A program made the position numbers and the translations under genes. Under the pieces are notes generated by a model. That model had not been told where the DNA came from. It ran no database searches and saw only the letters and a program-made list of their open reading frames with translations. Of a DNA stretch of 32,873 nucleotides, positions 9,399-17,801 are shown in pieces (the stretch's first letter is position 1; every line of letters begins with the position of its first letter). The DNA comes from Pseudomonadota bacterium (GTDB lineage: Bacteria; Pseudomonadota; Alphaproteobacteria; Caulobacterales; Caulobacteraceae), in contig JAFAEC010000159.1 of the NCBI GenBank assembly GCA_023424215.1, positions 1-32,873 of the forward strand, in the 5' to 3' direction.

Positions 9399-10337
9399 AT
9401 GATCGAGATGGTGATCGAGGCCCGGCGCAAGGACCTGGGCGGGTTCGACGTGGGCCGGGTGCTGCCGTTTCACGCGCGGCGCATGGTCGGCCCCTTCATC
9501 TTCCTCGACGAGATGGGACCGGCCGAGTTCGCGCCCGGCGCCGAGGGGATCAACGTGCGCCCGCATCCGCACATCGGCCTGTCGACCCTGAGCTACCTGT
9601 TCGAAGGCGAGATCCTGCACCGGGACTCCACCGGCGTGACCCAGCCGATCCGGCCGGGCGAGGTGAACTGGATGACCGCCGGCAAGGGCATCGTCCACTC
9701 GGAGCGCACCGACCCGCTGAAAAAGAGCCGGGGCGGGCCGATGCACGGGATGCAGGCCTGGGTGGCCCTTCCGGCCGAGGCTGAGGACGTCGACCCCTCG
9801 TTCCACCACCACGGCGAGGAGGGGCAGCCGTCCTACGAGAACGGCGGGCTGTTCGCGCGACTGGTGGCGGGCGAGGCCTACGGCGCCAGGGCGGCCGCGC
9901 CGGTCTCCTCGCCCCTGTTCTATGTGCACTGGGAGCTGGCCGAGGGCGTGCGGACGGCGCCGCCGCCGGGCCGCGGCGCGGGCGGTTACGCCGAGCGGGC
10001 GCTGTACATCGTGAGAGGCGAGGTGGAGATCGGCGACCAGATCTTCCGCGGCGGCCAGATGGTGGTGCTGGAGCCGACGGCCGAACCGACCATCAAGGCG
10101 CTGACGCCGGCTACGGTCATGGTGCTGGGCGGAGAACCGGTCGGGCCGCGGGTGATCTGGTGGAACTTCGTCTCGTCGTCGCAGGCGAAGATCGACGCCG
10201 CCAAGGCCGACTGGAAGGCCGGTCGGATGGCCCTGCCGAAAGACGACGACGAGGAGTTCATCCCCCTGCCCGACGTGCCGGCGACGCCTGAACCGGCGCC
10301 GGAGCCGGTCAAGCCGGACCCCACAGACCCGGTCTGA
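9399..10337 (+). CDS. Pirin family protein
   Basis: This 312-residue bicupin begins at the ATG at 9399, preceded by GGAGGGG. Metal-ligand pattern residues are visible: HPHIGLSTLSYL (two His), then GEVNWMTAGKGIVHSE (His and Glu), the pirin signature of the N-terminal cupin. A pirin C-terminal cupin follows, with YIVRGEVEIG. The last 25 residues are a Pro/Glu/Asp-rich tail. Bacterial pirins include quercetin 2,3-dioxygenase-active members and regulators of central metabolism; which applies here is unknown. It is followed 50 bp later by the luciferase-like oxidoreductase gene on the same strand, possibly co-transcribed. Confidence 0.92.
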   Translation: MIEMVIEARRKDLGGFDVGRVLPFHARRMVGPFIFLDEMGPAEFAPGAEGINVRPHPHIGLSTLSYLFEGEILHRDSTGVTQPIRPGEVNWMTAGKGIVHSERTDPLKKSRGGPMHGMQAWVALPAEAEDVDPSFHHHGEEGQPSYENGGLFARLVAGEAYGARAAAPVSSPLFYVHWELAEGVRTAPPPGRGAGGYAERALYIVRGEVEIGDQIFRGGQMVVLEPTAEPTIKALTPATVMVLGGEPVGPRVIWWNFVSSSQAKIDAAKADWKAGRMALPKDDDEEFIPLPDVPATPEPAPEPVKPDPTDPV

Positions 10338-10387
10338 TACCAGGGCGGCGCTCTTGATCCCGGCGCCGGCGACCCGATCTGTCGCCG

Positions 10388-11374
10388 ATGACGAAATTCT
10401 CCGTGCTCGACCTGTCGCCCATCGTGGAGGGCGGCGACGCCCGCCGCGCCCTGCTGGAAACCACCGAACTGGCGCGCGAGGCCGAGCGGCTGGGGTTCAC
10501 CCGCTTCTGGCTGGCCGAACATCACAACATGCCGGGCATCGCCAGCGCGGCGACGGCGGTGGCCCTGGCCCATGTGGCGGCAAACACGCAGTCGATCCGG
10601 GTCGGCTCGGGCGGGGTGATGCTGCCCAACCACGCCCCGATGGTCGTCGCCGAGCAGTTCGGGACCCTCGAGGCGCTGCACCCCGGCCGCATCGACCTCG
10701 GCCTCGGCCGGGCGCCGGGGACGGACGGGGCCACGGCGCGGGCGCTGCGCCGCTATTTCGAGGCGGCGGACCAGTTCCCGCGCGACGTGCTGGAGCTGCA
10801 GGCCTTCCTCGCCGATCCGGTCGAGGGGCAGCGGGTCACGGCCTGGCCGGGGGCGGGGTCGAAGGTCCCGATCTGGCTGCTGGGCTCCAGCCTGTTCAGC
10901 GCCGAGCTGGCGGCGCAGCTGGGCCTGCCGTTCGCCTTCGCCAGCCATTTCGCCCCGGAAATGCTGCTGCAGGCGCTGCGGGTCTATCGCGAGGGCTTCC
11001 GCCCGTCGGCGCAGCTCGAGCGGCCCTGGGCCATGGCGGCGATCAACGTCTTCGCGGCGGAGACGGACGAGGCGGCGCGTCGACTGTCGACCTCGATGCA
11101 GCAGTCGTTCGCGGCCGTCGTCACCGGCATGCCGGGGCGGCTGAAGCCGCCGGTGGACGACATCACGGCCGTGCTGGACGCGCGGCAGATCGCGGCGGTG
11201 GAGAGCCGGCTGACCTATGCGGCGATCGGCGGCGAGGCGACGGTGCGCGGCAAGCTGGCGGAGTTCGTCGCCCTGACCGGCGTCGACGAGGTGATGGTCA
11301 CCGGCATGATCCACGATCTCGAGCCGCGGCTCAGGAGCCTGGAGATCACCGCCCGGGCGGCGGCGGGGCTCTAG
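10388..11374 (+). CDS. LLM-class flavin-dependent oxidoreductase (luciferase-like monooxygenase)
   Basis: The 328-residue TIM-barrel protein of the bacterial luciferase superfamily has typical segments: LEREAERLGFTRFWLAEHHN-like helix and strand near residues 28-48, VGSGGVMLPNHAPMVVAEQFGTLEALHPGRIDLGLGRAPG near 75-115, and a C-terminal VDEVMVTGMIHD. The AEHHNMPG and SGGVMLPNH signatures match the YhbW/MsnO8-like subgroup, which uses reduced FMN on substrates that are mostly unknown. There is no flavin reductase partner nearby. Its TAG stop shares the palindrome CTAG (11371-11374) with the TAG stop of the convergent epoxide hydrolase-like gene, so the coding regions overlap by four bases. Confidence 0.92.
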   Translation: MTKFSVLDLSPIVEGGDARRALLETTELAREAERLGFTRFWLAEHHNMPGIASAATAVALAHVAANTQSIRVGSGGVMLPNHAPMVVAEQFGTLEALHPGRIDLGLGRAPGTDGATARALRRYFEAADQFPRDVLELQAFLADPVEGQRVTAWPGAGSKVPIWLLGSSLFSAELAAQLGLPFAFASHFAPEMLLQALRVYREGFRPSAQLERPWAMAAINVFAAETDEAARRLSTSMQQSFAAVVTGMPGRLKPPVDDITAVLDARQIAAVESRLTYAAIGGEATVRGKLAEFVALTGVDEVMVTGMIHDLEPRLRSLEITARAAAGL

Positions 11375-12330
11375 AGGCCGCGAAGGAAGTCGAGCAGGAA
11401 GGCGTTCACCTCGTCCGGCCGCTCCTGCTGGATCCAGTGGCCGGCGCCGGGCAGGACGCGCTGCACGCGCAGGTCGGGGATCCAGTCCTTCATCGCCGCC
11501 TCGTGCGGGCCGGCGTAATGGCGCACCGGGTCACGCTCGCCGACCATGAAGGCGGCGGGGACGCGGATGCGGGCGTCCTGCAGCCACGCTGTCTGCGCCC
11601 AGTTCAGGTCGAGGCAGCGGTACCAGTCCAGCGGCGCGCGGAAGCCGCCGGCGGCGAAGGCGGCGACATACTCCGCAAAGTGCGCCTCGCTCATCCACGG
11701 CGGCGGCGGGGCGTCGTCGGGGATGGAGTCGATGAGGCTCTCCCCTTCCCGCAGAAAGCCGGTGGATTGTCGTTCCGGCGGCGTCGCGCCGTCGTAGGCG
11801 TGGAACATCTTGCGCAGGGCGACGGCGGGGTCGGCGTCGAAGGCCTCGTGGGCGTCGTCGGCCTGGAAGCGGCTGATGTAGAGCTCGCCCAGACCCGCCC
11901 GTTTCGACAAGGCGGTCATGGCGGCGGTCGGCGGGCCCTTGGGCCGGCGCGGCTGGAACGGCACCGACAGGGCGGCGACGGCGGTGAACAGGTTGGGCCG
12001 CATCAGGGCGCAGTGCCAGGCGACCGCGGCGCCCCAGTCGTGGCCGACCACGACGCAGCGGTCCTCGCCCAGGGCCCGCACCAGATCGACCATGTCGTCG
12101 ACGAGGTGAAGGATCGAATAGGCCTCGCGCTCCGCCGGCTTCTCCGTTCCGCCGTAGCCGCGCATGTCGGGGGCGACGGCGTGATAGCCGGCGGCGGCCA
12201 GCGCCTCGACCTGGGCGCGCCAGCTGATCGACAGTTCGGGGAAGCCGTGGACCAGCAGCACGAGGGGACCGTCGCCGGCCTCGAGGACCTGCTGGTTCAG
12301 TCGGTCGGTCTGGACATGGCGGGTTCGCAT
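11371..12330 (-). CDS. Alpha/beta hydrolase, epoxide hydrolase-like
   Basis: This 319-residue cytosolic alpha/beta hydrolase has no signal peptide. Motifs in order are HGFPE (28-32), DMRGYGGTEKP, the nucleophile elbow GHDWGA with Asp98 in place of Ser, a cap-domain WYR, the acid in GERDPV, and the His in GAGHWIQQE near residue 300. Asp as nucleophile in GHDWG with HGFPE marks the soluble epoxide hydrolase / haloalkane dehalogenase branch. The cap Tyr pattern and lack of the dehalogenase halide Trp-Asn pattern favour epoxide hydrolase. The natural substrate is unknown. It lies 37 bp downstream of engB on the same strand. Confidence 0.9.
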   Translation of the reverse strand: MRTRHVQTDRLNQQVLEAGDGPLVLLVHGFPELSISWRAQVEALAAAGYHAVAPDMRGYGGTEKPAEREAYSILHLVDDMVDLVRALGEDRCVVVGHDWGAAVAWHCALMRPNLFTAVAALSVPFQPRRPKGPPTAAMTALSKRAGLGELYISRFQADDAHEAFDADPAVALRKMFHAYDGATPPERQSTGFLREGESLIDSIPDDAPPPPWMSEAHFAEYVAAFAAGGFRAPLDWYRCLDLNWAQTAWLQDARIRVPAAFMVGERDPVRHYAGPHEAAMKDWIPDLRVQRVLPGAGHWIQQERPDEVNAFLLDFLRGL

Positions 12331-12367
12331 GGCGTCACCCGACCACCGGCGGGTCGGGCTGGCAAGC

Positions 12368-13009
12368 CTAGAGGGTCGCGCCGGTGGTGCGCATGATCTC
12401 GGCGCGGAGCTCGGGCAGGCCGTCGCCCTTCTCGGCCGAGGTCAGGGCCACGGCGGGAAAGGCGGCGGGACGCTTGGCGACGGCCTTGAGGGTGGCGGCG
12501 ACCATCTTCTCGCCCTCGCCCTTCTTCAGCTTGTCGGCCTTGGTCAGGACGATCTGGTAGCTGACGGCGGCGAGGTCGAGGGCGTCCAGCGCCTCGTCGT
12601 CGACCTTCTTCAGCCCGTGGCGGGCGTCGATCAGCAGATAGACCCGCTTCAGGGTGACGCGGCCGCGCAGGTAGTCGCGGCCGAGGTCCTGGAACTTCTT
12701 CACCGTGGTCTTCGAGGCCTTGGCGAAGCCGTAGCCGGGCAGGTCGACCAGCCGCATCCGGCCGTCGAGGTCGAAGAAGTTGACCTCGCGCGTGCGGCCC
12801 GGCTCGTTGGACGCCCGGGCCAGCTTGGACATGCCCACCAGCCCGTTGATCAGGCTGGACTTGCCGACGTTCGAACGGCCGGCGAAGGCGACCTCGGGCA
12901 GGTCGGGCTCCGGCAGCTGCTCGATCTTGGCGCACCCCATGACGAAGGTCGCGGGACGGGCGAACAGGATGCGCGCCTGCTCCAGCTCCTCGGGGGTGAA
13001 GTCGTCCAC
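12368..13009 (-). CDS. engB: Ribosome biogenesis GTP-binding protein EngB/YsxC
   Basis: This 213-residue TRAFAC GTPase is needed for 50S subunit assembly. G1 is GRSNVGKSS (44-52), G3 is DLPGYGFAKA with the family's YG after DxxG, G4 is TKADK, and G5-like is TSAEKGDG. The length is normal. The start is a GTG at 13009, one base after the yidC stop, implying coupling in the leftward operon rpmH-rnpA-yidC-engB. This gene order is common in alphaproteobacteria. Confidence 0.95.
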   Translation of the reverse strand: MDDFTPEELEQARILFARPATFVMGCAKIEQLPEPDLPEVAFAGRSNVGKSSLINGLVGMSKLARASNEPGRTREVNFFDLDGRMRLVDLPGYGFAKASKTTVKKFQDLGRDYLRGRVTLKRVYLLIDARHGLKKVDDEALDALDLAAVSYQIVLTKADKLKKGEGEKMVAATLKAVAKRPAAFPAVALTSAEKGDGLPELRAEIMRTTGATL

Positions 13010-13010
13010 C

Positions 13011-14807
13011 CTAGGCCTTCGCCTTCTTCAGGCGCGAGAAGAAGGTGTCGATCGGGTTCTCGGCCTTCAGGCGGTGCATGATGACGTACTGCTGGACGAT
13101 GGTCAGGACGTTCGACCAGCCCCAGTAGAGCAGCAGGCCGGCCGGGAAGGTGGCCATGATGAAGGTGAAGACCACCGGCATCAGCTGGAAGATGCGGCGC
13201 TGCATCGGATCGGGCGCCGGCGGGCTCATGGCCATCTGCAGCCACATGGTCAGGCCGTAGACGATGGCCAGGATGCTGAGCGAGAAGGTCCCCGTCAGGT
13301 GCGGGCCGAGCACCGGCAGGGCGGCCGGGTCCCAGGGGATCAGACCCCACAGGTTCCAGATGGTGGTCGGATCCTTGGCCGACAGGTCCTGCAGCCAGCC
13401 GAAGAAGGGCGCGTGACGCATCTCGATGGTCACGAACAGCATCTTGTAGACGGCGTAGAAGACCGGGATCTGGAGCAGCAGCGGCAGGCAGCCGGCCAGC
13501 GGGTTGATCTTTTCCTTCTGGTACAGCGCCATCAGCTCCTGCTGCTGTTTGGGCGCGTCGTCAGGGTACTTCTTCTTGATCTCCTCCATCTTCGGCTGGA
13601 GGTTCCGCATCTTCGACATGCTCTCGTAGGCCTTGTTGGCCAGCGGGAACATGACCAGGCGGACGACCAGGGTCAGGGCCAGGATGGCGAGGCCGAAGTT
13701 GCCGAGGATGCCGTAGAAGAACTCGATGATGATGAAGATCGGCCGGGTCAGGAAGAACAGGAAGCCCCAGTCGATGGCGTAGATGAAGCGCGGCAGCTCG
13801 AGCGACTTCTCGTAGCCGGCCAGGACCTCGTTGCGCTTGGCGCCGGCGAACAGCCGGGTGGTCTCGGTGATCTGGCGGTTCGGCGCGATGGTGTGCGCCT
13901 CGCCCAGCATGGTGGCCGAGTGGGTGGCGGCCTCGCGCTCCTCGCCGGAGACGCGGAAGGCGGCCTCGATGCGCTCGTCCTGCGGGGGGATCAGGGCCGA
14001 CATCCAGTACTTGTCGGTGATGCCCAGCCAGCCGCCGGTCGACTCGTGCTCCTGCACCGGCTTCTTGATCCAGCCGCCGTACTTGAGCTGTTCCGTGGTG
14101 TAGCGGCCGTCCGAGCCGAAGGTGCCGATGGCTCCCTCGTGCAGGATCTGGTTGCGGCCGAGGTCGTCGGGCACGCCCTGGCGCTCGACCCGGCCCCACG
14201 GCGCGAGGGTGACCGGCTGGGCCGAGAAGTTGGCGACCGTGTCGGTCACCGTGAACATGTAGCTATCGTCGACCGCGATGCGGCGGGTGAAGCGCAGGCC
14301 GGCGCCGTTGTCCCAGACAAGGGTGACCGGGGTGGTCGGGGTCAGGGTCGCGCCCTCGGTCAGGCGCCACGGCGTGCTCTTGCCGGGGACGCCGCCGGGG
14401 ATGTTGGGACCGTTCCAGCCGAACAGGGCCTGGTAGGCGTGGCGCATGCCCTCGGGGCGGAACAGCTCGACCGCCGGAGAGTCCTTGTCGAGGCTTTCGC
14501 GGTAGTCGGTCAGGAACAGGTCGTCGATGCGGGCACCCGTCAGCGACAGCGAGCCGCGCAGCTTCGGCGTCTCGATCGGCACGCGGACCGAGGTCGCCAT
14601 GGCGGCGGTGCGGTCGGTGGTGAAGATGGCGGCGCTGGGCGACGGGGTGGTGACCGGGCTTTCGGTGGTCTGCTCCGCCGCGGCCTGCTGGGCTGCGCGC
14701 CGCTTCTCCGCCTGCGGCTGCATGACGAAATAGCTGTAGCCGAGCAGCATGATCGCCGCGATCACGACGAAGAGGATCGTGTTGCGGCTGTTGTCGTGAG
14801 GGGGCAT
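13011..14807 (-). CDS. yidC: Membrane protein insertase YidC
   Basis: The 598-residue inner-membrane insertase/foldase works alone or with SecYEG. It has an N-terminal membrane segment (about 10-29), a Pro/Thr-rich stretch, a large periplasmic beta domain (about 60-340), and the conserved five-helix C-terminal region from about residue 355. The latter includes LVVRLVMFPL, whose Arg lies in the hydrophilic groove, the cytosolic helical hairpin (MRNLQPKMEEIKKKYPDD), LAGCLPLLLQIPVFYAVYKML, and the final PAGLLLYWGWSNVLTIVQQY. It lies 4 bp downstream of rnpA and one base before engB. The length fits a Gram-negative YidC. Confidence 0.97.
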   Translation of the reverse strand: MPPHDNSRNTILFVVIAAIMLLGYSYFVMQPQAEKRRAAQQAAAEQTTESPVTTPSPSAAIFTTDRTAAMATSVRVPIETPKLRGSLSLTGARIDDLFLTDYRESLDKDSPAVELFRPEGMRHAYQALFGWNGPNIPGGVPGKSTPWRLTEGATLTPTTPVTLVWDNGAGLRFTRRIAVDDSYMFTVTDTVANFSAQPVTLAPWGRVERQGVPDDLGRNQILHEGAIGTFGSDGRYTTEQLKYGGWIKKPVQEHESTGGWLGITDKYWMSALIPPQDERIEAAFRVSGEEREAATHSATMLGEAHTIAPNRQITETTRLFAGAKRNEVLAGYEKSLELPRFIYAIDWGFLFFLTRPIFIIIEFFYGILGNFGLAILALTLVVRLVMFPLANKAYESMSKMRNLQPKMEEIKKKYPDDAPKQQQELMALYQKEKINPLAGCLPLLLQIPVFYAVYKMLFVTIEMRHAPFFGWLQDLSAKDPTTIWNLWGLIPWDPAALPVLGPHLTGTFSLSILAIVYGLTMWLQMAMSPPAPDPMQRRIFQLMPVVFTFIMATFPAGLLLYWGWSNVLTIVQQYVIMHRLKAENPIDTFFSRLKKAKA

Positions 14808-14811
14808 GGAG

Positions 14812-15222
14812 TCAGGAATCCTGGCCGGCGGACGTGGGCGGGCGAGACGCTGGAGGCGCGTCTTCAGGCGCCGTTCGCGGGGTCGCGAGCCTTGTAAGCG
14901 CCGATTTCACGTCGTCAAGCAAACGCTCCCACGGGCGGTCCGCCGTGCCCATGCGCGCGATGAAGACGTAGTCGCTGCCGGGCGCGCCGTGGAGGGGGAC
15001 CAGGGCCCGCGCGGCCTCCCTCAGGCGGCGCTTGGCGCGGTTGCGGACGACGGCGCCGCCGATCTTGCGGGTGGCGGTGAAGCCGATGCGGATGACGGGA
15101 TCGCCGTCCCGCCGGTCGAGGCGCTGCACGACCACGGCGCCGCGCGCCTGCGAAACGCCTTTCGCGGCCGCCAGAAACTGGGGCCGCGACTTCAGGCGTT
15201 CGATTTTCAGGGGATCGGTCAT
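14812..15222 (-). CDS. rnpA: Ribonuclease P protein component
   Basis: The 136-residue basic protein partners RNase P RNA in tRNA 5' maturation. The signature RNRAKRRLREAAR (about residues 59-71) and an N-terminal LKSRPQFLAA helix are clear. A C-terminal tail of roughly 25 residues rich in Pro, Ser and Ala extends past the family core. It starts 26 bp after rpmH in the same transcript. A stem-loop spanning the rpmH stop (15240-15261) lies between them, and no strong ribosome binding site is seen before its ATG. Confidence 0.95.
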   Translation of the reverse strand: MTDPLKIERLKSRPQFLAAAKGVSQARGAVVVQRLDRRDGDPVIRIGFTATRKIGGAVVRNRAKRRLREAARALVPLHGAPGSDYVFIARMGTADRPWERLLDDVKSALTRLATPRTAPEDAPPASRPPTSAGQDS

Positions 15223-15239
15223 GCGCCCGCAGGCGGACG

Positions 15240-15261
15240 CCTGACGGATCAGGCCGTCAGG
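15240..15261 (-). promoter_or_regulatory. Stem-loop at the rpmH-rnpA junction
   Basis: CCTGACGG (15240-15247) and CCGTCAGG (15254-15261) form a perfect 8-bp stem with a six-base loop that contains the rpmH stop codon. There is no T-run, so it is not a standard intrinsic terminator. It could act as an attenuator or processing site that sets L34 and RnpA at different levels; this function is inferred. Confidence 0.55.
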
Positions 15262-15383
15262 CGCTTGCGGCCCTTGGCGCGGCGGCGCGCAACGATCTTC
15301 TGACCGTTCTTGGTGGCCATCCGCGAACGGAAGCCGTGACGGCGCTTGCGCACGAGTCGCGACGGCTGATAGGTCCGCTTCAC
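15249..15383 (-). CDS. rpmH: 50S ribosomal protein L34
   Basis: This 44-residue, very basic protein was read directly from the DNA. It starts with KRTYQPSRLVRKRRHGF after the initiator, continues SRMATKNGQKIVARRRAKGRKRL and ends in TA, the full L34 family sequence. The start is GTG at 15383 with GAGGAG eight bases upstream. It is the first gene of the rpmH-rnpA-yidC-engB cluster and has a strong promoter at 15449-15477. Confidence 0.97.
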   Translation of the reverse strand: MKRTYQPSRLVRKRRHGFRSRMATKNGQKIVARRRAKGRKRLTA

Positions 15384-15448
15384 GGTCGGCTCCTCACTCT
15401 TGTGGTCTTTACGGGCGACGGAAAGACGTCCGCCGCAGGAAGGGCGGG

Positions 15449-15477
15449 CGTATAAGGGGACGGGCCGGCCGAGTCAA
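15449..15477 (-). promoter_or_regulatory. Sigma70-type promoter of rpmH
   Basis: On the minus strand TTGACT (15477-15472) and TATACG (15454-15449) are separated by exactly 17 bp, 66 bp before the rpmH start. This is the best -35/-10 pair in the window and suits a highly expressed ribosomal protein gene. The rest of the divergent gap 15384-15503 shows no gene. Confidence 0.85.
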
Positions 15478-15503
15478 CGCCGGACGCCCTTCGCGGAGAG
15501 AGA

Positions 15504-16226
15504 ATGGACCGGCTGAAGCGTTTCCTGCCCCTGATCGTGCTGGCGGGCGTCATCGCCCTGATCTTCGGCATGGGCTGGAACCGCTACCTGTCGCTCGACA
15601 CCCTGCGCGAGCACGGCCAGGCGCTGCGCGACTTCACGGCCGAGAACTACCTGCTGAGCCTGCTGATCCTGATGGCGGCGTTCGCCATCCTGACCGCGAG
15701 CGTGGTGCCGGGGGTGTTCTTCGTGACCATCACCGCCGGCTATCTGTTCGGCCCTTGGGTGGGCGGCGTCTCGACGTCGATCGCGGCGACGGCCGGGGCG
15801 CTGATCGTCTATGGCGTGGCGCGCACGGCCCTGGGTCGCAGCCTGCGCGAGCGGGCGGAGCGGGATCGGGGCCTGATGCAGGCGGTCTGCTCGGCCATCG
15901 ACCGCGACACCTTCTGGTATGTGCTGGGCTCGCGGCTGGCGGTGGTGGTGCCGTTCCACATGATCAACGTCGCGGCCGGGCTGATGGCCGTGAAGCTGCG
16001 GCCCTACACCCTGGCGACGGTGATCGGCCTGCTGCCGGCGCACACCATCTACTGCTGGATCGGCGCGCGGCTGAACGCCCTGCTGGCCGAGGACCCGAAC
16101 CCCGACTTCCAGGCCCTGTTCGCCCGCTTCTGGGCCCCCATGGCCGGCGTCTTCGTGCTGGCCGTCGTCCTCCCCTTCGCGCTGAAGGCCGTCCAGAAGA
16201 CGCTGGCGCGGAGGCGGACGGCGTGA
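15504..16226 (+). CDS. TVP38/TMEM64 (VTT/DedA-like) family membrane protein
   Basis: The 240-residue polytopic protein has hydrophobic segments at about 8-25, 50-72, 75-110, 150-175 and 205-228. The VTT ('SNARE-associated') core is visible as VVPGVFFVTITAGYLFGPWVGGVSTSIAATAGALIVYGVAR, with the re-entrant-loop glycine pattern typical of DedA-superfamily proteins; these are linked to lipid scrambling or flippase activity. The ATG at 15504 follows GGAGAGAG. It is divergent from rpmH. The next gene, a histidine kinase, starts 40 bp later on the same strand. The transported lipid is not predictable. Confidence 0.88.
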   Translation: MDRLKRFLPLIVLAGVIALIFGMGWNRYLSLDTLREHGQALRDFTAENYLLSLLILMAAFAILTASVVPGVFFVTITAGYLFGPWVGGVSTSIAATAGALIVYGVARTALGRSLRERAERDRGLMQAVCSAIDRDTFWYVLGSRLAVVVPFHMINVAAGLMAVKLRPYTLATVIGLLPAHTIYCWIGARLNALLAEDPNPDFQALFARFWAPMAGVFVLAVVLPFALKAVQKTLARRRTA

Positions 16227-16266
16227 GCGGCGCAGCTTTCGGCACGAGCTTTGCGTTGGGAAGCGC

Positions 16267-17724
16267 ATGACCGGCGCCCGGGCCCTGCTGAGCAAGCTGA
16301 GAGGTCGCCTGGGCGCGCCCGGCGACTGGCGCGAACGGCTGGGTTTCCACGCGCCCGACGCCCTGGCGTGGCGGCTGCTGCTGCTGACCTTCGCCTTCAC
16401 CGCTGTCGTCGAGGTGCTGATCGTCGCCCCCAGCGCGGCCAGCTTCCACGAGCGCTGGCTGCTGGACCGGCTCCAGTCGGCGGAGCTGGCCTCTGTCGGC
16501 GTCGAGGCCCTGCCCTACTCCGCCGTCGAGGACGAGACGGCCAACCAGCTGCTGGCCATCGGCGGGGTGCAGGCGGTGGTGGTCGGAGACCAGGGGGTGC
16601 GGCGGTTGCTGCTGCAGGCGCCCAACCTGCCGCGCACGCCGGAGCTGATCGACCTGCGGCGCGACCGGCCGGTGACCCGGCTGCTGGACCCGTGGCGCAC
16701 CCTGTTCGGCCATCCGGACCGCTCGATCCGGGTGCAGGCCAGGCCACGCTACCGGTCCGGCGACTTCATCGAGATCCTGGCCCCGGCGGAGCCGCTGAAG
16801 CTGGAGCTGCGCGCCTTCCTGCTGAACAGCCTCCTGACCTCGCTGCTGATCTCGCTGGTCGCGGGCGGCTTGCTCTACGCCGGTCTGGCCGTGCTGGTGC
16901 TGCAGCCGCTGCGGCGGGTGACGCGCTCCATAGAGCGTTTCGCCCGCGATCCCGAGGCGGCCGGCGATCCGCCCGGCGAGCGGCACGACGAGATCGGGCG
17001 GGTCGAGCGCGAGCTGTCCCGCATGCAGGAGGAGGTCCGTCAGTCCCTGCGCTCGCGGGCCCGGCTGGTGGCGCTGGGCGAGGCGGTGGCCAAGATCAAC
17101 CACGACCTGCGCAACATGCTGACCTCGGCCCAGATGGCGTCCGAGCGTCTGGCGGCCTCGCCCGATCCGCAGGTGGCCAAGGCCCTGCCGCGGCTGGAGC
17201 GGGCGCTGGGCCGGGCCGCGGCCCTGTCGCGCAACGTGCTGGAGTACGGCCGCAGCGAGGAGCCCGCCCCGCAGAAGACGCGGCTGCCGCTGGCGGCGGC
17301 GGTGACCGCGGCGGCGGAGGACGCCGGCCTGTCCGCGGAAGGGGTGAAGCTGGCGAAGAGCCTGCCCGCGCGCTGCACGGTCAGCGCCGACCCGGAGCAG
17401 TTGCACCGCATCCTCGTCAATCTGATGCGCAACGCCCGGCAGGCGATCGAGGGCGACGCCGCCCGGGCGGGCCACGGCACGGTGCGGGTCGGGGCGGAAG
17501 TCCACGAGGCGGAATGCGTCATCCGCATCGCCGACGATGGTCCCGGCATTCCGCCGCGGCTGTCGGACCGTCTGTTCGAGGCGTTCGTGAGCGGTCGCGC
17601 CTCGGGCGGCAGCGGTCTGGGCTTGACCATATCCCGCGAGCTGGCCGAGCTTAACGGCGGCTCCCTCGTCCTCGTGGAGACCGGTCCCGACGGGACGGTG
17701 TTCGAGCTGAGGTTGTCGAACTGA
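16267..17724 (+). CDS. Orphan membrane sensor histidine kinase
   Basis: The protein has 485 residues: a first membrane helix at about 38-55 (LLLLTFAFTAVVEVLIV), a periplasmic sensor part of about 125 residues with no family I recognise, a second helix at about 187-213, HAMP (about 214-262), a dimerisation helix with the phospho-acceptor in KINHDLRNMLTSAQ (His near 279), and a GHKL ATPase domain with N-box NLMRNARQAI, G1 DDGPGIP and GSGLGL. INHDLRN is a variant H-box found in several alphaproteobacterial kinases. No response regulator is adjacent, so its partner is elsewhere. It may be co-transcribed with the VTT gene upstream. Confidence 0.9.
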   Translation: MTGARALLSKLRGRLGAPGDWRERLGFHAPDALAWRLLLLTFAFTAVVEVLIVAPSAASFHERWLLDRLQSAELASVGVEALPYSAVEDETANQLLAIGGVQAVVVGDQGVRRLLLQAPNLPRTPELIDLRRDRPVTRLLDPWRTLFGHPDRSIRVQARPRYRSGDFIEILAPAEPLKLELRAFLLNSLLTSLLISLVAGGLLYAGLAVLVLQPLRRVTRSIERFARDPEAAGDPPGERHDEIGRVERELSRMQEEVRQSLRSRARLVALGEAVAKINHDLRNMLTSAQMASERLAASPDPQVAKALPRLERALGRAAALSRNVLEYGRSEEPAPQKTRLPLAAAVTAAAEDAGLSAEGVKLAKSLPARCTVSADPEQLHRILVNLMRNARQAIEGDAARAGHGTVRVGAEVHEAECVIRIADDGPGIPPRLSDRLFEAFVSGRASGGSGLGLTISRELAELNGGSLVLVETGPDGTVFELRLSN

Positions 17725-17801
17725 GAGCGCCCGAACGGCGTTATCAGGAGTCGGAGTCCGCTGAACGGCCCCAGGGCCGGCATGACTGGAGGAGAAGCCC
17801 C

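Noticed and set aside
10354..12396. 680-residue plus-strand frame spanning the luciferase-like and epoxide hydrolase genes
   Set aside because: It is an Arg/Gly/Ala-rich shadow of two well-supported genes with clear motifs in other frames.
15384..15503. Possible replication origin beside rpmH, as in some bacteria
   Set aside because: No DnaA boxes or AT-rich unwinding region are visible, no dnaA gene is adjacent, and the gap is fully accounted for by the rpmH promoter and leader.
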